This document shows, piece after piece, positions 20,853 through 29,600 of a DNA stretch of 64,000 nucleotides (positions within the stretch are counted from its first letter, which is position 1; every line of letters starts with the position of its first letter). The notes under the pieces are model-generated. The model was not told the DNA's origin and made no database searches. It saw nothing but the letters and a program-made list of their open reading frames with translations. Origin of the DNA: Stenotrophomonas humi (GTDB lineage Bacteria; Pseudomonadota; Gammaproteobacteria; Xanthomonadales; Xanthomonadaceae); contig NZ_LDJI01000027.1 in assembly GCF_001431415.1 (NCBI RefSeq), positions 62,001 through 126,000 on the forward strand, in the 5' to 3' direction. A program made the position numbers and the translations under genes.

Positions 20853-21247
20853 TTGCCGTCGACTCCCCGGTCCTGATCGAGCTGCTCAGCGACGGCCCGC
20901 GTGCCGACGCGGTGGAAGCCTGCCTGCGGCAGGCGCTGGTCAGCGGACGGGTGGTCGTGTGCGGCACCACCCTGGCCGAGGTCTGCGCCTCGCTGCGTGG
21001 CGGCGCCGAAGTACAGGAAGCACTGGAAGAAATGGGCGTCCATTTCAATCCACTGGAGGCCAAATCCGCACTGCGTGCAGGCGAAATGCATCGCCGCCAT
21101 CGGCAGCGCAGCGGTGAAACCCGCCGCATCGACGATTTCATGGTCGGCGCCCACGCACTGCTGCAGTGCGACGGCCTGATCACCTGGAACGACACGTTTT
21201 ATCGCGACTACTTCAAGGGCCTGAAGCTGATCGTGCCGCAAGCCTGA
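20849..21247 (+). CDS. PIN-domain ribonuclease toxin (VapC-like)
   Basis: 132 residues. PIN-fold: first acidic residue in MIAVDSPVLIELL (Asp5), a middle Glu in TTLAEVCASL, then RIDDFMVGAHALL and ITWNDTFYRDYF with the last acidic cluster. VapC toxins are Mg2+-dependent RNases that cleave tRNA or rRNA. The start codon overlaps the antitoxin stop. The pair is inserted between the two aconitase genes, which is not a usual location. It ends 38 nt before acnB without a visible terminator, so read-through into acnB is possible. Confidence 0.9.
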   Translation: MIAVDSPVLIELLSDGPRADAVEACLRQALVSGRVVVCGTTLAEVCASLRGGAEVQEALEEMGVHFNPLEAKSALRAGEMHRRHRQRSGETRRIDDFMVGAHALLQCDGLITWNDTFYRDYFKGLKLIVPQA

Positions 21248-21285
21248 GCCCATCCATTCTCAAACCGTAATACCCGGGAGTTGTC

Positions 21286-23877
21286 ATGTTGGAAGCCTAC
21301 CGCCACCACGTAGCTGAGCGCGCCGCGCTTGGCATCCCGCCGTTGCCGCTGACCGCACAGCAGACGGCCGACGTCATCGAGCTGCTGAAGAATCCGCCCG
21401 CCGGTGAGGCCGAGTTCCTGCTCGACCTGATCACCCACCGCGTGCCGGCTGGCGTCGATGACGCTGCCAAGGTCAAGGCTTCGTACCTGGCCGCCATCGC
21501 CTTCGGCAGCGAGAAGAGCGCGCTGATCAGCCGTGAGCGCGCCACTGAACTGCTGGGCACCATGCTCGGCGGTTACAACGTCGCCCCGCTGATCCAGTTG
21601 CTGGACGACGCAGACGTCGGCGCCATCGCCGCCAATGGCCTGAAGCACACCCTGCTGGTGTTCGACGCCTTCCACGACGTGCAGGAAAAGGCCAAGGCCG
21701 GCAACGCCAACGCACAGGGCGTGCTGCAGAGCTGGGCCGATGCCGAGTGGTTCACCAGCAAGCCGGAAGTGCCGCAGAGCCTGACCATCACCGTGTTCAA
21801 GGTGCCGGGCGAAACCAATACCGACGACCTGTCGCCGGCACCGGATGCCACCACCCGCCCGGACATTCCGCTGCACGCGCTGGCGATGCTGAAGAACAAG
21901 CGTCCTGACGCGCCGTTCGTGCCGGAAGAAGATGGCAAGCGCGGCCCGATCCAGGAAATCCTGTCGCTGAAGGACAAGGGCCACCTGGTCGCCTACGTCG
22001 GCGACGTGGTCGGTACCGGCTCCAGCCGCAAGTCCGCCACCAACTCGGTGCTGTGGTTCACCGGTGAAGACATCCCCTTCATCCCGAACAAGCGCTTCGG
22101 CGGCGTGTGCCTGGGTTCCAAGATCGCCCCGATCTTCTACAACACCATGGAAGACGCCGGCGCGCTCCCGATCGAACTGGACGTGTCGAAGATGGAGCAC
22201 GGCGATGTCGTCGAGCTGCGTCCGTACGACGGCAAGGCGCTGAAGAACGGTGAAGTGATCGCCGAGTTCCAGGTCAAGAGCGACGTGCTGTTCGACGAAG
22301 TGCGTGCCGGTGGCCGTATTCCGCTGATCATCGGCCGTGGCCTGACCGCCAAGGCGCGTGAAGCGCTGGGCCTGCCGGTGACCGACCTGTTCCGTCTGCC
22401 GGTGCAGCCGGCCGATACCGGCAAGGGCTACTCGCTGGCCCAGAAGATGGTCGGCCGCGCCTGTGGCTTGCCGGAAGGCAAGGGCATGCGCCCGGGCACC
22501 TACTGCGAACCGAAGATGACCTCGGTGGGTTCGCAGGACACCACCGGCCCGATGACCCGTGACGAGCTGAAGGACCTGGCCTGCCTGGGCTTCTCGGCCG
22601 ACCTGGTGATGCAGTCGTTCTGCCACACCGCTGCCTACCCGAAGCCGGTGGACGTGAAGACCCACCACACCCTGCCGGAGTTCATCTCCACCCGTGGCGG
22701 CGTGTCGCTGCGTCCGGGCGATGGCGTGATCCACAGCTGGCTCAACCGCATGCTGCTGCCGGACACCGTCGGCACCGGTGGTGACTCGCACACCCGTTTC
22801 CCGGTGGGCATTTCGTTCCCGGCCGGTTCGGGCCTGGTCGCCTTCGCCGCTGCCACCGGCGTCATGCCGCTGGACATGCCGGAGTCGGTGCTGGTGCGCT
22901 TCAAGGGCAAGATGCAGCCGGGCGTGACCCTGCGTGATCTGGTCAACGCGATTCCGCTGTACGCGATCAAGTCCGGTCTGCTGACCGTGGCCAAGGCGGG
23001 CAAGAAGAACATCTTCTCCGGCCGCATCCTCGAAATCGAAGGTCTGCCGGACCTGAAGGTCGAGCAGGCGTTCGAACTGTCCGATGCCTCGGCCGAGCGT
23101 TCGGCCGCCGGTTGCTCGGTGCACCTGAACAAGGAGCCGATCATCGAGTACCTCACCAGCAACATCACGCTGCTGAAGTGGATGATCGCAGAGGGCTACC
23201 AGGACGCCCGTTCGCTGGCCCGCCGCATCGAGAAGATGGAAGCATGGCTGGCCAACCCGGAACTGCTGCAGGGCGATGCCGACGCCGAATACGCCGCCGT
23301 CATCGAGATCGACCTGGCCGACATTCATGAGCCGATCGTGGCCTGCCCGAACGACCCGGACGACGTGAAGACGCTGTCTGAAGTTGCCGGCGCCAAGATC
23401 GACGAAGTGTTCATCGGTTCGTGCATGACCAACATCGGTCACTTCCGTGCCGCTGCGAAGCTGCTGGAAGGCAAGCGCGACATCCCGACCCGTCTGTGGG
23501 TGGCCCCGCCGACCAAGATGGATGCCTCCGAGCTGACCAAGGAAGGCGTGTACGGCACCTTCGGCGCTGCTGGCGCACGCATGGAAATGCCGGGCTGCTC
23601 GCTGTGCATGGGCAACCAGGCGCAGATCCGCGAAGGCTCCACCGCGATGTCGACCTCGACCCGTAACTTCCCCAACCGTCTGGGCCGCAACACCAACGTG
23701 TACCTGGGTTCGGCCGAACTGGCCGCGATCTGTTCGCGTCTGGGTCGCATCCCGACCAAGGAAGAGTACATGGCCGACGTTGGCGTGCTCGATGCCGCTG
23801 GCAGCGAGATCTACCGCTACATGAACTTCGACCAGATTGCCGACTACAAGGACGTGGCCGATTCGGTCAATGCCTGA
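21286..23877 (+). CDS. acnB: Aconitate hydratase B
   Basis: 863 residues from the ATG at 21286 with GGGAG upstream. AcnB layout: N-terminal HEAT-like domain ([20 protein letters not shown]), swivelling domain, then the iron-sulfur catalytic domains. Cluster ligands are Cys713 ([13 protein letters not shown]), Cys771 and Cys774 ([11 protein letters not shown]). [19 protein letters not shown] is also typical. AcnB is the main TCA-cycle aconitase in exponential growth; in other bacteria the iron-free form binds mRNA. Length is normal. Confidence 0.97.
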   Translation: MLEAYRHHVAERAALGIPPLPLTAQQTADVIELLKNPPAGEAEFLLDLITHRVPAGVDDAAKVKASYLAAIAFGSEKSALISRERATELLGTMLGGYNVAPLIQLLDDADVGAIAANGLKHTLLVFDAFHDVQEKAKAGNANAQGVLQSWADAEWFTSKPEVPQSLTITVFKVPGETNTDDLSPAPDATTRPDIPLHALAMLKNKRPDAPFVPEEDGKRGPIQEILSLKDKGHLVAYVGDVVGTGSSRKSATNSVLWFTGEDIPFIPNKRFGGVCLGSKIAPIFYNTMEDAGALPIELDVSKMEHGDVVELRPYDGKALKNGEVIAEFQVKSDVLFDEVRAGGRIPLIIGRGLTAKAREALGLPVTDLFRLPVQPADTGKGYSLAQKMVGRACGLPEGKGMRPGTYCEPKMTSVGSQDTTGPMTRDELKDLACLGFSADLVMQSFCHTAAYPKPVDVKTHHTLPEFISTRGGVSLRPGDGVIHSWLNRMLLPDTVGTGGDSHTRFPVGISFPAGSGLVAFAAATGVMPLDMPESVLVRFKGKMQPGVTLRDLVNAIPLYAIKSGLLTVAKAGKKNIFSGRILEIEGLPDLKVEQAFELSDASAERSAAGCSVHLNKEPIIEYLTSNITLLKWMIAEGYQDARSLARRIEKMEAWLANPELLQGDADAEYAAVIEIDLADIHEPIVACPNDPDDVKTLSEVAGAKIDEVFIGSCMTNIGHFRAAAKLLEGKRDIPTRLWVAPPTKMDASELTKEGVYGTFGAAGARMEMPGCSLCMGNQAQIREGSTAMSTSTRNFPNRLGRNTNVYLGSAELAAICSRLGRIPTKEEYMADVGVLDAAGSEIYRYMNFDQIADYKDVADSVNA

Positions 23878-23907
23878 GTCTGATCTGAGCGATAAGTTCT
23901 GAAGGAA

Positions 23908-23937
23908 GAACCCCGGTCAAAGCCGGGGTTCTTTTTT
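23908..23937 (+). terminator. Rho-independent terminator of acnB
   Basis: GAACCCCGG, loop TCAAAG, CCGGGGTTC, then six T; 30 nt after the stop codon. Confidence 0.94.
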
Positions 23938-23981
23938 GTTCCGCGAACGGCAACCGGTGTGCCGTGGGGGGGCAGAACCAA

Positions 23982-25223
23982 TCAACGCTCCCGAAACGCT
24001 TCGCGGGCCTTGAATATCGGCTTGAGCAGGTACTCCAGTACGGTCTTCTCACCGGTGCGGATTTCCACCGAGGCAACCATGCCTGGAATGATCGGCAGCT
24101 CCTTGCCTCCCGCCTGCAGTGCACTCCTCTCAGTCAACACAAGCACGCGATAGTAGGTGTCATCCGGGCGGCCGGATGCGGCTTTCTGGTCGTCCTTCAG
24201 CGTGTCCGGACTGATGTGTTCGACCTTGCCGGTCAACCCACCATAGATGGCGTAGTCATAGGCGGTGACCTTGACCGTTGCCGGTAGGCCGGGACGCAGA
24301 AAGGCGACGTCCTTCGGACGGATCTTTCCTTCCACCAGCAGTTGGTCTTCCAGTGGCACGATTTCCAGAATGTGCTCACCGGGCTGGATGACCCCGCCGA
24401 TGGTATTGACCCGTACGTTCTTCACCGTACCGCGGACGGGCGCGTTGATCGTCGTGCGCTCGACCACGTCGGCACGACCGACCAGGTTTTCATTGGTCTG
24501 GGAAAGTTCCATCTCCAGCTTGGCCAGCTCTGAGTTCGCATCGGCCCTGTAGCGGTTCTGCCGTTCGACCACCTGCGACTTGATGTCGTTGGCCTGGCGC
24601 CGCATGCGCAGCAGTTCAACATCGGAAAGCAGGCCCTTGGCGGCGAGCGGCTCGGCCAGGTTGATCTCGCGCATGGACAAGGCATAACTGCGTTCCAGCG
24701 CAGCAACGCTTTCCATCAGGGCGCGCCGCCGGGCATTGTAGGCCCGGGTCTCGCTCTCTACTTCTTCTGGAGCGCTGCTTACCTGCTCGTCAAATTGCAG
24801 TGGCTCACCATAGGCTTCAGCGCGCAGGCGGGAGATGGCGGCCTTGAGGGAAATGACCTTGCTGAGCGCTTCGCGATAGCTGGCATTGGCGCGGGTTGGG
24901 TCGATCTTCAGCAACACCTGGCCTGCGTCGACCACATCGCCTTCCCGAACATTCATTTCGGCGAGAATTCCCCCCTCCAGGCTCTGGATGACCTGCTCGC
25001 GGCTCTTGGAGATGATCTTGGCTTCGCCCTGCGTGATCTCCTCGACGCGCGCGATCGATGCCCAGATCAACCCGGCGCAGAGCACTGCCGCGATCATGTA
25101 CAACACCAGGCGCGAACCGGGAGTGGTTTGTGCGAGCAGGGATTCCTGTACATCGTTCATGAACGCAGCATCGCTCGCGTTGATGGCGCTGGCATCGTGG
25201 TTTCGCCTGAACCAACCGAACAT
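23982..25223 (-). CDS. Type I secretion membrane-fusion protein (HlyD/LapC-like)
   Basis: 413 residues. A cytoplasmic N-terminus of about 40 residues, one transmembrane helix (LVLYMIAAVLCAGLIWASIA), a lipoyl/barrel half (EGGILAEMNVREGDVVDAGQVLLKID), a long coiled-coil hairpin (about residues 115-250) and the returning barrel (INAPVRGTVKNVRVNTIGG, PEDQLLVEGKI-like). This is the periplasmic adaptor joining the inner-membrane ABC exporter to a TolC-type channel. The start overlaps the exporter stop (TAATG), so the two are one translationally coupled operon. Confidence 0.93.
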   Translation of the reverse strand: MFGWFRRNHDASAINASDAAFMNDVQESLLAQTTPGSRLVLYMIAAVLCAGLIWASIARVEEITQGEAKIISKSREQVIQSLEGGILAEMNVREGDVVDAGQVLLKIDPTRANASYREALSKVISLKAAISRLRAEAYGEPLQFDEQVSSAPEEVESETRAYNARRRALMESVAALERSYALSMREINLAEPLAAKGLLSDVELLRMRRQANDIKSQVVERQNRYRADANSELAKLEMELSQTNENLVGRADVVERTTINAPVRGTVKNVRVNTIGGVIQPGEHILEIVPLEDQLLVEGKIRPKDVAFLRPGLPATVKVTAYDYAIYGGLTGKVEHISPDTLKDDQKAASGRPDDTYYRVLVLTERSALQAGGKELPIIPGMVASVEIRTGEKTVLEYLLKPIFKAREAFRER

Positions 25224-27514
25224 TACCGTGCCTCCTTGGCGGTCACGCTCGTGCGTTGCAGGCGCATGCCCGGGGGCCGAGCGGGCCTTCTGCTTTCTTC
25301 GTTCGCGCTTTCTTGCGCGCCATTGCCGCCCGCAAGCGCCGCGAGAACGGACTCCTTGGGGCCATCGGCAACGATCTTTCCGCCATCAACCACGATGATT
25401 CGATCCACCAGGCTGAGTACCGAAGGGCGATGGGTGACCACGACCAGTGTCTGCCCATCCATTGCGCGCTTCAGGTGCCCAAGGAAGATGGCTTCGGTCT
25501 GGGAATCCATCGCGCTGGTGGGTTCGTCCATCAGCAGCAGCTTTGGACGGCTCAACAGCGTACGCGCCAGGGAAATCAGCTGGCGCTGTCCGCCGGAGAC
25601 ACCGTCGCCCATTTCACCTATCGGCAGATTGATGCCGCGGGGGTGCGCACCGGCAATATGATCCAGGCCGGTCAGTCGCAGTACCCGCAGGAACTCCTCG
25701 GCGGTTGCTTCCGGCTTGCCGAGCATCACGTTCTCGCGCAGCGTGCCGTAGAACAAGCGTGCATCCTGCGAGACGAAACCGACGGTTCTGCGCCAGTCCG
25801 CAGGGTCAACCTGGTTGACATCCAGGCCGTCGCTGAACATCTGCCCGTCAACCGGCGCGTATAGGCGCGACATGACACGCAGCAGGGTGGATTTTCCACT
25901 GCCGATGCGGCCGAGAATCGCAACGCGTTCGCCGGGGTTGATGGTCAGGTTGATGCCCGTCAACACCGGTGGGTTGGGCTGCATGGGGGGGGCCGGATAG
26001 GCAAAGCCCACCCCCTTCAACGTCAGCTGGCCGGTAAGCGTCGGATTGGGGAGGTAGTCGCGCTCCACGTCACGATCCACCGGCAGTTCCATCAGTCGAT
26101 TCAAGGAGCTCAATGCGGCCTTGGCTTGCTGGAAGCGTACGGCCAGGCCGATGACCTGCCCCAGTGGTGCAGTGGCACGACCTGCCAGCATGACCGTGCC
26201 TATCAACGCGCCCATCGTCATGGTGCCGTCACTGATGAGATACACCCCGGTGATCACCAGTGCCACGGTCTGCAGCTGCTGGAGCAGGGTGACGGTGCCT
26301 GTGGCGGCACTGGACAGTCGCTTTGATTTCATCGAGGTGGCTGACTGCAGTGCACTGAAGTGTTCCCAGCGGCGTTGCATGTGTGCCTGGCCGCCGGTGG
26401 CTTTCAATGTCTCCAGGCCTTCGATGGACTCCACCAGGACGCCCTGCTTCAACGAAGACTCACGCAGGTTCTCCTGCATGACACGGGCCAAAGGCCATTG
26501 GATGGAAATGGAGATGATCAGGATCAATGGCAGGACCAGTAGCGGTACCCAGCCGAGCGGACCACCGATGAAGAAGATGACCGCGACGAACAGCAGCACG
26601 AACGGAAGATCGGCAAGCGCAGCCAACGTCGCGGAGGACGCAAAGTCGCGAACCGATTCAAACTCACGCAGCTGGTTGGCGAAGCTGCCGGATGAGGCGG
26701 GCTTGTGCTCCATCTGTACGGAAAGCGCCTGCCGGAACAGCATGGCGCCAAGCACCAGGTCAGCTTTCTTGCCGGCGACGTCCAGTAGATGGGCGCGTAC
26801 AAAGCGGATGATGGCCTCAAACACCATCGCCACGATCACGCCGATTCCCAGAGACCACAAGGTGACAAACGCCTGGTTGGGTACGACGCGGTCGTAGACG
26901 TTCATGGTGAAGAAGATGCTGGCAAGCGCAAGCACGTTGGCCACAACCGATGCGATGGCGGCGCTGCGGTAGTAACGACGGTAGCGCCAGAGCGTGCTGA
27001 GCAGCCAGTGACCGGTGGGTGCGGGGAGCATCTCGCCAGCACGATTGTCCGTCTGGGCACGTGGCTTCACCAGAATGGCGTAGCCGGCGTACTGTGCATC
27101 CATCTCGTCCTGTGAAAGATCAACGGCTTCCTTCGAGACCTCTGGAAGAATGACAGAGTAGCGCAACTGACGCTTGTTCTCACTGTCACGCACTTCGGTG
27201 CGGGCAACAAGAATGCAGCCACCACGACCATTCCGCAGCAGGATCATGGGCATTACTTGTGCAGGCAGGTTGCGGAGGCTGCGCTTCACCAGTCCGCCGG
27301 TCATCCCTGCATTCTGCAGTGCGGAGAGCGCGAGCGTTGGGGTAAGCAGCCCGGCATGTGGAAGTCCGGCGAGCAGCGCGTCGGTACTGCGATGCGTGTC
27401 GTAGTGATCGCATATCCAGGACACGCTTTGCAACAGCGTGTCGTCGATGCTGGTGCTGTCATCGGCGATCATCGCAGTTTCGTCTGCGCTGCTTTCGGTA
27501 GTGGCGGGGGTCAT
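25223..27514 (-). CDS. Type I secretion ABC transporter, LapB-like
   Basis: 763 residues. Order: an N-terminal C39-peptidase-like domain without the usual catalytic Cys motif (about 1-150), six-helix transmembrane domain (about 185-460) and ATPase domain with Walker A (LGRIGSGKST, about residue 535), signature VSGGQRQ (about 638), Walker B LLLMDEPTSAMD (about 658) and H-loop VVTHRPS. Loss of peptidase residues is usual in RTX-adhesin exporters of the LapB/HlyB type, which recognise a C-terminal uncleaved signal. No adhesin or RTX protein is encoded nearby in this window, so the cargo is unknown. Divergent from a broken TolC-like gene. Confidence 0.92.
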   Translation of the reverse strand: MTPATTESSADETAMIADDSTSIDDTLLQSVSWICDHYDTHRSTDALLAGLPHAGLLTPTLALSALQNAGMTGGLVKRSLRNLPAQVMPMILLRNGRGGCILVARTEVRDSENKRQLRYSVILPEVSKEAVDLSQDEMDAQYAGYAILVKPRAQTDNRAGEMLPAPTGHWLLSTLWRYRRYYRSAAIASVVANVLALASIFFTMNVYDRVVPNQAFVTLWSLGIGVIVAMVFEAIIRFVRAHLLDVAGKKADLVLGAMLFRQALSVQMEHKPASSGSFANQLREFESVRDFASSATLAALADLPFVLLFVAVIFFIGGPLGWVPLLVLPLILIISISIQWPLARVMQENLRESSLKQGVLVESIEGLETLKATGGQAHMQRRWEHFSALQSATSMKSKRLSSAATGTVTLLQQLQTVALVITGVYLISDGTMTMGALIGTVMLAGRATAPLGQVIGLAVRFQQAKAALSSLNRLMELPVDRDVERDYLPNPTLTGQLTLKGVGFAYPAPPMQPNPPVLTGINLTINPGERVAILGRIGSGKSTLLRVMSRLYAPVDGQMFSDGLDVNQVDPADWRRTVGFVSQDARLFYGTLRENVMLGKPEATAEEFLRVLRLTGLDHIAGAHPRGINLPIGEMGDGVSGGQRQLISLARTLLSRPKLLLMDEPTSAMDSQTEAIFLGHLKRAMDGQTLVVVTHRPSVLSLVDRIIVVDGGKIVADGPKESVLAALAGGNGAQESANEESRRPARPPGMRLQRTSVTAKEAR

Positions 27515-28082
27515 GACAGGTTCCTGCGAGGACCGCTTTCATAAAGTCGGATTTGGATGGCGATAGGCATGCGGAAGCCATCATGTTGAGAGACAGGAAT
27601 ATTGGGGCCGGCGTCCAGATCAGGGAATAAGACCTGTCTCAAAAACGCGTGGGCTGATTCGGAGTTGTCCGCGCGAAGTGTTGGAGTGGTCTTCGGATGG
27701 GCTGGGCTTCGATGGGAGGCTGCCTACGTGACGGTCTAGGACATGTCTCATGTACTTTTCGGAACAGCGATCCTAGTCTTCGCCTCTGCTTGAAGATGCG
27801 GGGAGATGACTCGTCACGCGTATTCCCCACGCCTGTTTTTTTTTGCGAATTTCCTTGGTCTGCCCTGGCTCAAGTCGGGGGAGGCCTGTGCGCGCGGATG
27901 TCCATGTTGTGGATGGAAGCACGCACATCGAGGCGGTGGGTCGACCTTTTCCTTGTCCCGGCGGTGCGCATCGGGAACGGTTGATTTCTGCAGCTTCAGA
28001 ACGACGAACCGTGCAGTGAATCGTGCGCCGCGAAATGAAATCCCCCTTCAGTTCCGTGTCGAGGGGCGTCCAGAGGTCGTAT
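27515..28082. other. Long divergent intergenic region of the secretion locus
   Basis: About 570 nt between the exporter operon and the tolC-like gene, with no protein-like frame. It holds an 8-bp palindrome GACATGTC (27740-27747) and an inverted repeat CTAGGA (27736-27741) / TCCTAG (27771-27776) around it, plus a nine-T run near 27834-27844. These could be regulator sites for a divergent promoter region, or leftovers of a deleted gene; the sequence alone does not decide. Confidence 0.4.
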
Positions 28083-29600
28083 ATGTCAGTTTCTATTTCA
28101 AATCAGATGCGCTGTTTCGGTGCTTCGTCGCGCAGATCGTTTCCATCTGCATCTGTGTTGGCCTTGGCATGCTTGGTGTCGCTTGGCGTTGACGCTCATG
28201 CCGAAGACGAGATCCTCAAATTCGAGCGGGTGAGTCCGCTCGCATCTGCCAATGTGGTTCCGAAAGCGGTTTCCCGTGATGACGCTGAGGTACTCGCCAA
28301 ACGGCTCATTCAGGCGCGAGAGTCCTCATCCGCGCAGATGATCCAGTCGGTGCGCGATAGCCTCGCTCCCTTGCCGTTGCCTCGGCCTGCTGTTCCGGTG
28401 CTTGAATTCGAGAAGCTGGGCGATGTGAAGGAGATTGTGTCGGATGTGCGTCCGCTGCCGATCACGCAGGGGGCGACAACCAATGCATCCGCTCCGCATA
28501 TCAGGCAGATGTCCGGTTTGTCAGGGGCGGCCATTGATCGCTCGCTTCCGGCGGAGATCATCGGACCCTCGGGGCAATCAATGCCCACCGATCGTCAGTT
28601 GCGTGACATCTTCCTGCGCGTCGTTGAAGCGGCTGCGGGGCGCAGCCCCTCCGTAGCACGGGCCTTGGCTGAGCGCTCGGCATCCGAAGCGGATGTGGCT
28701 GAAGCTCGAGGGCAGCGCTATCCGCAGGTTGATATAGGAGCGCGCAGTCAGATGGTGGAGTTCGGTTCGAACAGTCGCGGCAGCAGCGGTGAGCCATCGT
28801 TGAGTCTGGACGTCAGGACACCGATCTTCGACTGGGGTCGTATTCGGAAGACGATTGACGCACGCTCGCAGTTGGCCAGTGCGGCCGACTGGGGCTTCGA
28901 GGCGGAGTTGGAATCTTCGGCATTCGATGTCACATCGAATCTGGTTGAATTGGGTAAGCAGCGCATCATTGTCGATATCAGCCAACAGTATGTGGATCGC
29001 ATGAGCGATCTGGTGAAGATGCTCGAGGGTATCGTCGCTGTGGATACCGGCCGCATCAGTGAGTTGACCCAGGCGCGAGCGCGCCTGTTGCAGGCAGAGG
29101 CCTCGCGCAGCACCGCGGACACACGTGCGCGTGATATCGAGATCAATCTGCGACGCATGGTTGGCGACAGGCCGCTGCCAACCCTGCCGACCTCACGGTA
29201 CTGGGACATTCGCCTGCCTGAGTTGAAATGGTTGCTGGCCGAGGCGGTCAATCATCCCGTGATGCGCCAGGCTCAGGCGCAGGCTTCTTCGGCCGATCTG
29301 CAGGCCGATGTGATGAAGTCTTCATCATTGCCTCAGCTCAACTGGGTGGTGGGCAAGGTAACTGGCGAGGATTCGTTCGGGCGCGAGCCTGCATGGCAGA
29401 CTGGTTTGACTGTCTCGTGAAGTGCATTCCGCGGCGGTTCGGCGCGGGCATCACAGCAAGCTGCGCGTGAGCGTGCTTCCGCAGGCTGGAAGGCCGCTGA
29501 GCAGCAGGCGCTGGACCTGGAGTTCCGCATTCGTGCTGCCAATCACGATGCCAGTGCATTGATCGATCGCGCCGAGCTTTATCGTGGGCTGGCTGCCGCG
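28083..29600 (+). pseudogene. TolC-family outer-membrane channel (LapE-like), disrupted
   Basis: From the ATG at 28083 (AGAGG upstream) an intact frame of 445 codons encodes a signal peptide (SVLALACLVSLGVDAHA), an N-terminal extension and a TolC-like helical region (ELTQARARLLQAEASRSTADT, RDIEINLRRMVGDRPLPTLP). It stops at TGA 29418-29420 inside a conserved region: the next in-frame codons (SAFRGGSARASQQAARERAS, later ALDLEFRIRAANHDASALI) are clearly more TolC sequence, and TGA replaces what is normally a Trp codon (VSW-SAFRGGS). TolC similarity runs on to about 29600 and then ends abruptly in a sensor kinase in the same frame, so the last 60-70 residues are missing. The outer-membrane part of this secretion system is therefore probably non-functional here. 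Confidence 0.85.

Noticed and set aside
21208-23442. Long minus-strand open frame opposite acnB
   Set aside because: Shadow frame of high-GC coding DNA; acnB has complete family motifs on the + strand.
28083-29420. TGA as a programmed recoding site (readthrough or selenocysteine)
   Set aside because: No selenocysteine-insertion structure was recognised and the downstream frame is itself broken by the kinase fusion; a simple loss-of-function mutation is more likely.
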